The notes: generated from the letters alone by a model not told the origin. Counted from the stretch's first letter, positions 48,536 through 57,179 are shown. The stretch: DNA of 64,000 nt from a bacterium (GCA_024226515.1 JAAELQ010000239.1:115650-179649); one strand, 5' to 3'. Numbers and translations: made by a program.

Positions 48536-49520
48536 CCTGGCCGAGTTGCCGGCGCCGCCCGCGGGCCGCTCCGGCTGGCCGTGGACCGCGGCGAGCGGGC
48601 GCGTCGAGTCGGCCTCGCGCGTCAGCGTCGTCACGCCGTCCTACAACCAGGCCGGCTATCTCGAGGAGACGATCCGCTCGGTCCTGCTGCAGGGCCTACC
48701 CGACCTGCAGTACGTCGTGATGGACGGCGGCTCGACCGACGGCAGCGTCGCGATCCTGAAGAAGTACGACCGCTGGATCGACTGGACCAGCGCGAAGGAC
48801 GGCGGGCAGTCCGACGCGATCAACACCGGTCTCGACAAGAGCGACGGCGCGCTCTGGGCCTGGATCAACTCCGACGACGTCTATTCCGCGGGCGCGCTGG
48901 CCGAGGCCTGCGCCGCGTTCGGCGAGCAGCCGGACGTCGACATGTTCTACGGCGACTGCGACATCGTCGACGAGCGCACGCGGCGCACCGGGGCGTGTCC
49001 GACACGCCCGTTCGACCTGGAGCCGCTGGTGCGCAACCAGTTCTTCATCCCGCAGCCGTCGACGGTGCTGCGCCGCTCGGTGCTCGAGGCGCTCGGCGGT
49101 CCGCGGCGTGACCTACACCTGGTGATGGACTGGGAGTTGTGGCTGCGCGTGGCGCTCGACGGCCGGACGATCCGGCACCTGCCGCGCACGCTGGCGTCGT
49201 TTCGTATCTGGGCCGACGCCAAGACCTCGGCCCAGGAGGTGCGCTCCGCGCGCGAGAAGCTCGCCGTCCTCGACCGACTGTACTCCGACCGCGACCTCGA
49301 GCCGGCGATCGGGCGCTACCGCAGCGACGCGTACAGCGACGTGCACTGGTTCGCCTCGATCGCGCACCGCGACGCCGGGGAAGGCGCGACCGCGCTGGGT
49401 CACGTGCTGCGTTCGGTGGGCCGCCGCCCGTCGCGCATCACGGAGCTGCGCACCTGGCGCAACCTGGCCCGCTCGACGGTCGTCGCCGCCAAGAGCCCCT
49501 TCAAGAAGCAAGGGGTCTGA
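48522..49520 (+). CDS. Family 2 glycosyltransferase
   Basis: A 332-residue GT-A enzyme: RVSVVTPSYNQAGYLEETIR, YVVMDGGSTDGSVAILKKY, GQSDAINTGLDKSDGALWAW (N-S-D-D metal motif in INSDDVYS) and LHLVMDWELWLRVALDG. It begins 14 bases inside the 3' end of the DUF5672-like gene. Its final codons and stop overlap a palindrome (GGGTC-T-GACCC, 49513-49523) that pairs with another at 49563-49575, suggesting insertion or acquisition of a REP-like element at the gene end. Confidence 0.93.
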   Translation: MRCPDLAELPAPPAGRSGWPWTAASGRVESASRVSVVTPSYNQAGYLEETIRSVLLQGLPDLQYVVMDGGSTDGSVAILKKYDRWIDWTSAKDGGQSDAINTGLDKSDGALWAWINSDDVYSAGALAEACAAFGEQPDVDMFYGDCDIVDERTRRTGACPTRPFDLEPLVRNQFFIPQPSTVLRRSVLEALGGPRRDLHLVMDWELWLRVALDGRTIRHLPRTLASFRIWADAKTSAQEVRSAREKLAVLDRLYSDRDLEPAIGRYRSDAYSDVHWFASIAHRDAGEGATALGHVLRSVGRRPSRITELRTWRNLARSTVVAAKSPFKKQGV

Positions 49521-49575
49521 CCCAACGCTGCGAGGACAATCCGACATGGATGGTCCACGATTGGGGTCGGACCCC
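49512..49575. repeat. Paired GGGTC-GACCC palindromes (REP-like) between convergent genes
   Basis: GGGTCTGACCC (49513-49523) and GGGGTCGGACCCC (49563-49575) flank a 39-base spacer in the 75-base gap between the convergent GT2 and methyltransferase genes. Paired palindromes of this kind resemble REP doublets associated with RAYT transposases. Could also serve as a two-way terminator. Confidence 0.5.
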
Positions 49576-49595
49576 TCACCTATTCTGTTTGCGTC

Positions 49596-50372
49596 CTAGC
49601 GGGCGGCGAAGAGCAAGATGTAGAGGCCCACGCCGCGGCGGTCGAGCAGCTCGTAGTAGCGCTGCTGCTGGCCGATGACGCGCACCGCCTTGTCGACGGC
49701 ACGGTGTCCCAGCAGGTTGAGCATGCCGTAGCTCTTGCAGGGCTTGATCCAGTCGGAGAAGAACGTCCCGAGCCGCAGCTCGCGGTAGTCGCCCCGTACG
49801 CGGGCCGCGATCTCGTCGCGCGTCAGCCAGAACTCGTACGGCTGGCCCCAGCTCTTGCGCTCGCCGTAGAACCAGTTCTGCTTCCAGCGGCCGTTGGGCG
49901 TCGTCATCACGAACAGCGAGTTCTGCGGCTTGAGCAGCCGGTCCACGTTGCGGAAGAAGCCGTCCTGGTCCAGCACGTGCTCTACGACCTCCGACGACAC
50001 GACGACGTCGAAGCTCTGCTCGCCGAGCAGCTCCGGGATCTTGGCGTCGGTCACGTCGCCGGCCTGGAACTTGACGTGCGGATGCTCGCGCGCCGCGCGC
50101 CGCACCGCCTCGTCGGACAGGTCGATCCCCGTGACGTCGCCGTAGCGTGACAGGGCGTTGCTGAGCCACCCGCGACCGCAGCCGAAGTCGAGGATGCGCG
50201 GTCGCGCGCCCTCGCCCAGACGGCCCAGCTCGGACTCCAGCGTCGCGCCGATCGCCGCCAGCCGGCGCCGCTCTTCTTCGGTTCGCTTCGTGTCGCCCTT
50301 CTCGCCGAACCGCTCGTCGTAATAGCGCTTCGAGGTGCGCAGGTAGCTGCCGCGGATGTGGTTCTGAGCCAT
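49596..50372 (-). CDS. Class I SAM-dependent methyltransferase
   Basis: A 258-residue methyltransferase from the ATG at 50372, which has GAGGAA about 6 bases upstream; an in-frame start at 50399 lacks one. Motif I is ILDFGCGRGWLSNALSRYGD, followed by VTGIDLSDEAVRRAA, FDVVVSSEVVEHVLDQDGFF and LFVMTTPNGRW, the UbiG/sugar-methyltransferase-like pattern. It is convergent with the GT2 gene and divergent from the large secreted protein at 50678. Substrate probably a glycan or lipid-linked sugar. Confidence 0.88.
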   Translation of the reverse strand: MAQNHIRGSYLRTSKRYYDERFGEKGDTKRTEEERRRLAAIGATLESELGRLGEGARPRILDFGCGRGWLSNALSRYGDVTGIDLSDEAVRRAAREHPHVKFQAGDVTDAKIPELLGEQSFDVVVSSEVVEHVLDQDGFFRNVDRLLKPQNSLFVMTTPNGRWKQNWFYGERKSWGQPYEFWLTRDEIAARVRGDYRELRLGTFFSDWIKPCKSYGMLNLLGHRAVDKAVRVIGQQQRYYELLDRRGVGLYILLFAAR

Positions 50373-50532
50373 GAAGTTCCTCGCAGCGAAGGTACGCATC
50401 GTTCAGGGGGTTCGCCGCCCGACGATAGTGCCACATCGCCGCCCGCGGCGGCAGGGGAGCGGTCGGGATTGTCGGGCTCGTCGGGCGATTCCGCCGCGTG
50501 CCCGCGAAGAATCGGGCCTGGCGGCGTATTCG

Positions 50533-50560
50533 TTGAAAAACCGTCCACGATTCGTATTCT
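50533..50560 (+). promoter_or_regulatory. Sigma-70-type promoter for the SGNH/discoidin gene
   Basis: TTGAAA (50533-50538), 16 bases, TATTCT (50555-50560). It lies in the 305-base divergent gap 50373-50677, followed by an 18-bp palindrome at 50637-50654 in the leader. No other feature is seen in the gap. Confidence 0.4.
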
Positions 50561-50636
50561 GTAATCGGCAGGCGGAGGGCCGGGCTGCACTTCTTGCCGT
50601 CCCGGAATCCCTCGAATACAACAACCTTGTCGGCCG

Positions 50637-50654
50637 CGCGATCGGACGATCGCG
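50637..50654. promoter_or_regulatory. 18-bp palindrome in the leader of the SGNH/discoidin gene
   Basis: CGCGATCG-GA-CGATCGCG: perfect 8-bp arms with a 2-base centre, 24 bases before the start codon and downstream of the proposed promoter. Good geometry for a repressor dimer site. Confidence 0.4.
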
Positions 50655-50677
50655 TGGGGGGGCGGCGGTGGGTTGAA

Positions 50678-53600
50678 TTGAAAGTTCGCAAGCAGATCTC
50701 ATTGTGCTGCTGGTTCGCGCTGACCTGTCTGACGGTCGCGGGGGTCGCGCGGGCGCAGACGATCCCGCAGGGCGGGTGGACGCTGGTCTCGGTCGACAGC
50801 CAGGAGACGACAGCCGAGGACGGCGCGGCGACGAACGCGTTCGACGGGGACGTCGAGACGCACTGGGTCACCGGCTGGTCGGACGGCAGCCCCGGCCATC
50901 CGCACGAGCTCGTCGTCGACCTCGGTCAGAACTACGACATCGACGGCTTTCGCTACGTGCCACGCAAGGACCCGTACAGCAACGGGCGCGTGGCCGGCTA
51001 CGAGTTCTCCTCCCGTCTCGACGTCAACGACTGGAACGGCCCGGCGGCTGCGGGCACGTTCGCTGCCGACCAATCGACCAAGCAGGTCGACTTCGCGCCG
51101 CGCGTGGGTCGCTTCGTCCGCTTCCGCGCGACGAGCGAGATCTCGGGCAACCCGTGGACGGTCGTCTCCGAGCTGGAGGTCCTGGGCGCGCCGTTCTCCG
51201 GCAACCTGCCGCCCAACGGGCAGATCGCCCAGCCCGGGGGGGCTCCGGTGATCCTCGTCGGGGAGAGCCTGTCTTTCGTCGCGGGCGGGACCGACCCGGA
51301 GGGGGACCTGCCGCTCGGCTTCGTCTGGCAGTTCGGCGATCCGGCGATCCCGGACTCGACGCTGGCGGTGACCGGCCCCGTCACGTTCGACAATCCCGGC
51401 TCGTGGACCGTCCACCTGACGGCCACCGATGCGCTGGGGGCCGAGGACCCGACGCCGGCGACGATGCTGGTCACCGTGCTCGACCCCGGCGCGGATCCGA
51501 CGATCCCGCAGGCGGGCTGGTCGCTGGTCTCGGTCGACAGCCAGGAGCAATCGGGCGAGAACGGCGCTGCGACGAACGCGTTCGACGGCGACCCGTCGAC
51601 GAACTGGGTCACGGGCTGGAGCTCCGGCAGCGCGCCGATTCCGCACCAGATCACGATCGACCTCGGCCAGGTGTACCAGGTCGAGGGCTTCCGCTATCTT
51701 CCGCGGGCCGATCCGTTCGTCAACGGTCGCATCGCGGGCTACGAGTTCTACGTCTCGCAGGACGCCGGCGATCTGGGCGCTTCGCTGGCCGCGGGAGTCT
51801 TCGGCGCCGGCGATGCCGAGAACGAGATCGCCCTCGGGCCGGTGGCGGGACGCTACGTGCGTCTGCGCGCGACGAGCGAGATCAACGGCAACCCGTGGAC
51901 GGTCGTCGCCGAGCTGAACGTGCTGGGCCGCCTGTTCAGCGGCAACCTGCCGCCCGACGGCACGATCGACACGCCGGACTCCGACGTGGTGATCCTGGCC
52001 GGTGGCGCGGTCGACTTCTCCGGCAGCGGGACGGATCAGGATGACGACCTGCCGCTGACCTACCTCTGGGAGTTCGGCGATCCGGGGATCGCCGACGCGA
52101 CGGTTGCCGCGCCCGGCAGCGTGACGTTCGACGATCCGGGGACGTTCGAGGTCAGGTTCACCGTGACCGACGCAGAGGGAGTCGCCGACCCGACGCCGGC
52201 GACGCGAACGATCGAGGTGCTCGACCCCGACGCCGACGGCCCGATCCCGCGCGGCGGATGGAGCGTCGAGTTCGTCGACAGCGAGGAGACCGCGGGAGAG
52301 AACGGTGCGGCCGAGAACGTCTTCGACGGCGATCCCGCGACGAACTGGGTCACGGGCTGGTCGGCCGGTAACGCCCCGCTGCCGCACGAGATCGTGATCG
52401 ACCTGGGGCAGGTCTACGAGCTTTCGGCGCTGCGCTATCTGCCGCGCCAGGGCAGCCCGAACGGTCGCATCGCCCAGTACGAACTCTACGTCTCCGAGGA
52501 CACCCAGCGCTGGGGCGCGCCGCGCACAACCGGCGTCTTTCCGAATGCGGGCGCCGAGCAGGAGGTCGGTTTCGATCCGGTGCCGGGCCGTTACGTCCGG
52601 CTGCGCGCCCTCTCGGAGGTCAACGGCAACCCGTGGACGGTCGTCGCCGAGCTGAACCTCGTCGGCGGCCCGTTCTCCGGCAACTTCCCGCCGCAGGGCA
52701 CGATCGATACGCCGGAGAAGGACGTGACGATCCTCGCCGGCGAGAGCGTGGAGTTCGCCGGCAGCGGCACGGACCAGGAGGGCGACCTTCCGCTGACCTA
52801 CGCCTGGGACTTCGGCGATCCGGCGATCCCCGGCTCGGCCGCGGCCGCTCCGGGCTCGATCGTCTTCGCGGAACCCGGGACGTTTCTCGTGACGTTCACG
52901 GTCACCGACTCGACGGGCCACGCCGACCCGACGCCGGCCACGCGCATGGTGACGGTGCTCGACCCGGACGACACGCTCGTCATCCCGCAGACGGACTGGA
53001 CGTTGCACTACGTCGATAGCCAGGAGACCGTCGGCGAGGACGGCGCGGCGACGAACGCGTTCGACGGCGACCCGGCGACCTACTGGACGTCGGCCTGGTC
53101 CGGCGGCCCGCCGCCGCACCCGCACGAGATCCAGATCGACCTCAACGGCCTGTACGACATCGAGGGCTTCCGCTACCTGCCGCGCCAGATCAACACCAAC
53201 GGCCGGGTGGGCGAGTACGAGTTCTTCGTCAGCCTGGACGGGACGAACTGGGGGCTGCCGCAGCACCTCGGGGTCTACGACCGGACGCGCGAGGAGAAGG
53301 AGGCGCGCTTCGCCGTGCGCACGGCGCGCTACGTGCGCTTCGTCGCGCTGAGCGAGATCTTCGACAATCCGTGGACCGCCGTGGCGGAGATCAACGTGCT
53401 GGGCTCGGCGTTCGACGGCAACTTCGCGCCGGGCGCGGAGATCCTGTTCCCGGCGGCGGACGTTACGATCTCCACCGGACGTTCCGTCGACTTCGAGGGG
53501 ACGGGCGACGATCCCGAGGGACAGTCGCCGATCTCGTACGCCTGGGACTTCGGTGATCCGGCCATCCCGCCCAGCGCCGCGGCGAACCCGAGCGCCGTCG

Positions 53601-55054
53601 TGTACTCGAGCCCCGGGACGTTCGTCGTCACGCTGACCACGACCGATGCCCAGGGGAAACCGACGCAGCAGCCCGCGCGGCGCATCGTGCGCGTGCTGGA
53701 CCCGGGGCAGAACGGCGAGGTCGACCCGTCGGGCTGGTCCGTGCTCTACGTCGACAGCGAGCTGCCCGCCGAGCCCGCGACGAACGCCTTCGACGGAAAC
53801 CCGTTCACGTCCTGGCGCACGGCGGCCGTGCCCGGCCGGCACGAGATCCGGATCGATCTCGGCTCGGCCTACGAGCACGACGGCTTCGCCTACGTCCCGC
53901 CGCCCATCGGCACGGGGCGCGTGGGCGGCTGGCAGTACTTCATCAGCGAGGACGGCGTCGACTGGGGCCAGCCGGTGGCGATGGGCGCCTTCGCGGACAG
54001 CGCGGCGCCGAAGAAGGTGCTGTTCGTGCCGAAGACCGGCCGCTTCGTTCGCTTCCGGGCGCTGGACGAGGTCGACGGCGGAGCGGCGATCGAGATCGCC
54101 GAGTTGGAGGTCTTGGGCCGTTGCACGGTGCCGTACGTCAAGATCCTCGACCCCGTAGACTTCGACGTCGTCGCGGGGCCGAACGTCACGGTGCGCGCCA
54201 GCGTCTGCCTGAACGCGGCGGATCATGAGGACTGGGGTGTCGTGTTCCTGCACGACCTCGCGTTCGCCGGCGGGGACGGGATTGCCGTGACCGAGCCGCC
54301 GTGGGAGGCGACGTTCGAGGGGCTCGGCCCGGCCGAACGCACGTTCGAGGCGCTGATCGTCAACGACTCCGGGGTCCCCGTCACCGGAGAGCGGACGGTC
54401 GACAGCGTCGCGCCGGTCGGCATCGGCGACTCGTGGGTCGCGATCGGCGACAGCATCACGAACGGGTTCGGTGACGACCTCGCGTTCGACGACGTCTCGT
54501 CCGACGGGCGCGTCAGCGGTGGTGGTTACCTGCCGGTGCTGAACGACCTGCTCACCACGGATCGCGGAGTGCCGCAGAAGATCGCGCAGGAGGGCGTCAA
54601 CGGCATCACGTCCGCCGGTGGCCTCGAGCGCTTACCCGGCGTGATCGACGCACATCCGAAGGCGCAGTTCTACCTGCTGTTGTACGGAACGAACGACGCG
54701 GGCGTGCCGGTGCCGGCCGGTCTGGGGCTCTCTCCCGGCAATCCGGGCTACGCCGGTTCGTTCAAGGCCAACATGCAGGCGATGATCGAGATGCTCGTCG
54801 CAGCCGGGAAGATGCCGTTCCTCGCGCACGTTCCGAAGCCGCTGGTCGGGGGTGCGTCGATCCCGCTGTACAACCTCGTCGTCGACGAGCTGGTGCTGCA
54901 GAACGGCCTCGCGCCGCCGGCCGACTTCTACGCTCACTTCGAGGCGCACCCCGAGGAGATGGGCGACGCGCTGCACCCGAACGGTGAGGGCTACCGCTCC
55001 ATGGCCGAGTTGTGGCTGGCCGTGGTGCCCTCCGCAGCGGCGGCAGCGAATTAG
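50678..55054 (+). CDS. Giant secreted protein: five discoidin and four PKD units plus SGNH hydrolase
   Basis: 1458 residues from a TTG at 50678, chosen because it puts the signal peptide (KVRKQISLCCWFALTCLTVA, cleavage near ARAQ) at the N-terminus. Four near-identical 246-247-residue units (starting near 50762, 51503, 52244, 52982) each join an F5/8-type discoidin domain (W-x-L-x-x-V-D-S-x-E, ATNAFDG, NPWTVVAELNV) to a PKD domain (WDFGDPAIP). A fifth discoidin unit (from 53723) lacks PKD and is followed by an immunoglobulin-like stretch. The C-terminus (about residues 1248-1458) is an SGNH/GDSL hydrolase: IGDSITNGF (catalytic Ser), LLYGTNDAG (Asn) and DALHPNGEGY (Asp-x-x-His). Likely an extracellular glycan esterase anchored by repeated carbohydrate-binding modules. 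Confidence 0.92.
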   Translation: MKVRKQISLCCWFALTCLTVAGVARAQTIPQGGWTLVSVDSQETTAEDGAATNAFDGDVETHWVTGWSDGSPGHPHELVVDLGQNYDIDGFRYVPRKDPYSNGRVAGYEFSSRLDVNDWNGPAAAGTFAADQSTKQVDFAPRVGRFVRFRATSEISGNPWTVVSELEVLGAPFSGNLPPNGQIAQPGGAPVILVGESLSFVAGGTDPEGDLPLGFVWQFGDPAIPDSTLAVTGPVTFDNPGSWTVHLTATDALGAEDPTPATMLVTVLDPGADPTIPQAGWSLVSVDSQEQSGENGAATNAFDGDPSTNWVTGWSSGSAPIPHQITIDLGQVYQVEGFRYLPRADPFVNGRIAGYEFYVSQDAGDLGASLAAGVFGAGDAENEIALGPVAGRYVRLRATSEINGNPWTVVAELNVLGRLFSGNLPPDGTIDTPDSDVVILAGGAVDFSGSGTDQDDDLPLTYLWEFGDPGIADATVAAPGSVTFDDPGTFEVRFTVTDAEGVADPTPATRTIEVLDPDADGPIPRGGWSVEFVDSEETAGENGAAENVFDGDPATNWVTGWSAGNAPLPHEIVIDLGQVYELSALRYLPRQGSPNGRIAQYELYVSEDTQRWGAPRTTGVFPNAGAEQEVGFDPVPGRYVRLRALSEVNGNPWTVVAELNLVGGPFSGNFPPQGTIDTPEKDVTILAGESVEFAGSGTDQEGDLPLTYAWDFGDPAIPGSAAAAPGSIVFAEPGTFLVTFTVTDSTGHADPTPATRMVTVLDPDDTLVIPQTDWTLHYVDSQETVGEDGAATNAFDGDPATYWTSAWSGGPPPHPHEIQIDLNGLYDIEGFRYLPRQINTNGRVGEYEFFVSLDGTNWGLPQHLGVYDRTREEKEARFAVRTARYVRFVALSEIFDNPWTAVAEINVLGSAFDGNFAPGAEILFPAADVTISTGRSVDFEGTGDDPEGQSPISYAWDFGDPAIPPSAAANPSAVVYSSPGTFVVTLTTTDAQGKPTQQPARRIVRVLDPGQNGEVDPSGWSVLYVDSELPAEPATNAFDGNPFTSWRTAAVPGRHEIRIDLGSAYEHDGFAYVPPPIGTGRVGGWQYFISEDGVDWGQPVAMGAFADSAAPKKVLFVPKTGRFVRFRALDEVDGGAAIEIAELEVLGRCTVPYVKILDPVDFDVVAGPNVTVRASVCLNAADHEDWGVVFLHDLAFAGGDGIAVTEPPWEATFEGLGPAERTFEALIVNDSGVPVTGERTVDSVAPVGIGDSWVAIGDSITNGFGDDLAFDDVSSDGRVSGGGYLPVLNDLLTTDRGVPQKIAQEGVNGITSAGGLERLPGVIDAHPKAQFYLLLYGTNDAGVPVPAGLGLSPGNPGYAGSFKANMQAMIEMLVAAGKMPFLAHVPKPLVGGASIPLYNLVVDELVLQNGLAPPADFYAHFEAHPEEMGDALHPNGEGYRSMAELWLAVVPSAAAAAN
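50762..54121 (+). repeat. Internal 741-bp coding repeat (four and a half units)
   Basis: Successive units begin at 50762, 51503, 52244, 52982 and 53723, so periods are 741, 741, 738 and 741 bp. Each unit begins with an Ile-Pro-x-x-x-Trp motif (Asp-Pro-Ser-Gly-Trp in the last) and encodes discoidin plus PKD. The last unit contains only the discoidin part. The regular period points to tandem duplication rather than independent recruitment of domains. Confidence 0.85.
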
Positions 55055-55075
55055 AGCTTTCGCGGCCGTCGCTCC

Positions 55076-55081
55076 TATAAT
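55076..55081 (+). promoter_or_regulatory. Perfect -10 box positioned for a leaderless mRNA
   Basis: TATAAT, the only perfect -10 found by eye in a non-coding gap of the window, ends 7 bases before the acyltransferase ATG. No Shine-Dalgarno is present. Transcription should start at or next to the A of the start codon. Confidence 0.45.
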
Positions 55082-55088
55082 TCGATTC

Positions 55089-55769
55089 ATGGCCCCCTCT
55101 CGAATCCGCTTGCTGTGGGCGCGCGCCTGGATGTCTCGGGCCGGGCTCGGCCCGCTCGGGCGGCTGGCGATGCGCGTGGCCGGCCTGGGCGCCGCCCCCT
55201 ACAAGGGGCGCTGCTGGCTGGCGGAGTTCGGGCCGACCGGCTACATCTCGGCGCGGGCCGAGATCAACCGTGGCGATCTGCGTGTCGCCCCCGGCGTCTT
55301 CGTGGGCGACCGCTGCGTCATCCACCAGGCGGACGCCGGCGCCACGGTCGACCTGCGGCACGGCGTCCACCTCTACCGCGACGTGATCATCGAGGCCGGG
55401 CGGGGCGGTGGGGTGTTCATCGACGAGAAGACGCACATCCAACCCGGTTGCCGACTGTGGAGCTACGAGGCGGCGATTCGCATCGGCAAACGGGTCGAGA
55501 TCGCGGCGGGCTGTGCGTTCTATCCCTACGACCACGGCATGGAGCCCGGAGTTCCGATCCGCGACCAGCCGCTGGTGAGTCGCGGCGACATCGTGATCGA
55601 GGACGACGCATGGCTGGGCTACGGCGTCACCGTGCTCGACGGAGTGCGCATCGGCGAGGGGGCGGTCGTCGGCGCGGGAGCGGTCGTGACGCGTGACGTC
55701 GCAGCGAACTCGGTGGTGGCCGGCGTCCCCGCGAAGGTCGTCGGAACGCGCGAGCCGCGACACGCGTAG
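55089..55769 (+). CDS. Hexapeptide-repeat acyltransferase
   Basis: A 226-residue left-handed beta-helix acyltransferase, probably an O-acetyltransferase acting on a surface glycan. The hexapeptide region spans about 60-215: GVFVGDRCVIHQADAGATVD, HIQPGCRLWSYEAAIRIGKR, then IVIEDDAWLGYGVTVLDGVR and IGEGAVVGAGAVVTRDVAAN, with the usual GVPAKVVG end. FYPYDHGM supplies the catalytic His. It follows the SGNH esterase gene by 34 bases, so an acetylating and a deacetylating activity are encoded side by side. Confidence 0.92.
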   Translation: MAPSRIRLLWARAWMSRAGLGPLGRLAMRVAGLGAAPYKGRCWLAEFGPTGYISARAEINRGDLRVAPGVFVGDRCVIHQADAGATVDLRHGVHLYRDVIIEAGRGGGVFIDEKTHIQPGCRLWSYEAAIRIGKRVEIAAGCAFYPYDHGMEPGVPIRDQPLVSRGDIVIEDDAWLGYGVTVLDGVRIGEGAVVGAGAVVTRDVAANSVVAGVPAKVVGTREPRHA

Positions 55770-55778
55770 CATCTTTTT

Positions 55779-55872
55779 TGTTGCGCCGTCGTGAGCACTC
55801 GGCTTTCGACTCACGTACGTGTTGCGGTCCAACGCACAACATGTTGCGTCGCCGTCGATTCGCACCGCAACA
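55779..55872. promoter_or_regulatory. Cluster of TGTTGCG motifs in a 394-base gap
   Basis: TGTTGCG occurs at 55779-55785, 55820-55826 and 55842-55848 and in inverse orientation at 55866-55872. Centre spacings of 41 and 22 bases are close to whole helical turns. GCAACA/TGTTGC also forms the inverted repeat at 58654-58671. Rest of the gap 55770-56163: no gene and no convincing promoter seen. Candidate activator or repressor sites for the dockerin cluster. Confidence 0.4.
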
Positions 55873-56163
55873 ACGTCGGGTCCGCGGCTGGTGGCGAATT
55901 TCGTGTCGAGTGCATGTCCATAGCTCGCAACGGCTTGACGTGATCCGCAGCCGCGTCGTGGCGGCCGATTCGAACTGATGTTAGAAAGTGCGCGGCGCAG
56001 ACGAGTGACATCGGGTTGCTTTGACGCGCTCCGGTCCTCATGTTCCCAGCGAGTCGTCGAGCGGCTCGCTAACCGGTGCCGCCCCGCGACCTCCCGTTCA
56101 GGCGCCGATCACTGAGGGAATCACCATCTCATTCCATCCCCCGACGGAGCCATCGAGCACGGC

Positions 56164-57006
56164 ATGATCCGCGTCCTCGCGCTTGCAATCCTGTTGGCCG
56201 CCTCGGTGCCGAGCTTGGCCGGTGCTATCACGCTCGAGTGGGAGCCCGCCGATCGCGCCACGGGATACCGTGTTTACTTCGGCGAGTCGAGCGGTGAGTA
56301 CACCGCGGTGCAGACCGTCGGACACGTGACCCGAGCCACGCTGCAGGTCGAGGAGTCCTGCCGTCCGTACTTCGCGGCGATCTCCGCGTTCAACTCCGGC
56401 GGAGAGTCACCGCTCTCCACCGAGGTGCGGGCCTTCCCGGACCCCGAGATCGTGGGCATCAGCCCGGCGTCCCTGCCCCAGGGAGCGCGCCAGCCGGTTC
56501 AGGTGCTCGGTGCGAACTTCCGGCCGCGTGCGGAGTTGAGTCTCGATCCGGCCTCGGTACCGGTCGATTTCGACGGCAACGCGCTGATCACACTCGAGTC
56601 GTTCTCGGTCGTGGCCTGCAATCGGATCGAGGCGCTGGTCACCGTCGAGCCGACCGCGCGCGGGATCCGCGCGATGGAGGTGGGTGACGCCGAGGTGGAC
56701 CTACGGGTGATCAACCCGATCCCTGTCAGCGGCATCGGCTCCGCACGCCTGCACGTGTTGTTCGATCTCGACCGCTGGGACATCAGCCGCGACGATCCGC
56801 TGACCCTCGACCGCGTCGACGGGGCAGACCTGACCGCGCTGGCGTACGCCTACGCACGAGGCGAGGCCGAGCCGCGCTATCACCCCGACGCCGACCTCAA
56901 CGGCGACGGATTCGTCGACGGGACCGATCTGGCGTATCTCGCCGCCGGCTTCGGACTCTGTCGCGACGATCACGGCCGCTGGACGGTGGCGGCCTGCGAG
57001 CCGTAG
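56164..57006 (+). CDS. Secreted fibronectin type III protein with C-terminal dockerin
   Basis: A 280-residue exported protein. The signal peptide MIRVLALAILLAASVPSLAG is followed by a fibronectin type III domain (about 20-95: LEWEPADRATGYRVYFGESS, then AISAFNSGGESPLSTEV) and an IPT/TIG-like beta-sandwich (about 97-200: ISPASLPQGARQPVQVLGAN). The C-terminal dockerin-like pair (about 212-268) has the second, canonical calcium loop DLNGDGFVDGTDL. The first loop is longer than usual (DISRDDPLTLDRVDGADL). It is a paralogue of the protein encoded at 57224 and lies two genes upstream of a cohesin lipoprotein, its probable binding partner. No enzymatic domain is present. Confidence 0.87.
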   Translation: MIRVLALAILLAASVPSLAGAITLEWEPADRATGYRVYFGESSGEYTAVQTVGHVTRATLQVEESCRPYFAAISAFNSGGESPLSTEVRAFPDPEIVGISPASLPQGARQPVQVLGANFRPRAELSLDPASVPVDFDGNALITLESFSVVACNRIEALVTVEPTARGIRAMEVGDAEVDLRVINPIPVSGIGSARLHVLFDLDRWDISRDDPLTLDRVDGADLTALAYAYARGEAEPRYHPDADLNGDGFVDGTDLAYLAAGFGLCRDDHGRWTVAACEP

Positions 57007-57179
57007 CCGGCTCCGCGCGAAGTACCGTTCCGGCAACGCACGCTTCGTTCTCGTAATCCCGCCGCCGCCGAACCCGAAAAAACAGACACCTCGAACAACA
57101 CGCGGATCGGTAGGTATCCCCCGACCGTGCAACGAGTTCCGTCGCCTCGCCACTCTCCCTCCCGGCGCCCGGCGCGTTC

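Noticed and set aside
50583..50597. Sigma-54-like sequence (GGCTGCACTTCTTGC) before the SGNH gene
   Set aside because: The GG and GC elements are 11 rather than 10 bases apart and the -24 box lacks TGGCA. Sigma-54 spacing is strict.
50699..54253. 1184-codon open frame on the minus strand
   Set aside because: It is antisense to the repeated discoidin/PKD gene, composed of Arg/Ala/Asp/Val-rich low-complexity sequence without motifs, and repeats with the 741-bp period of the real gene. Such frames are common opposite high-G+C genes.
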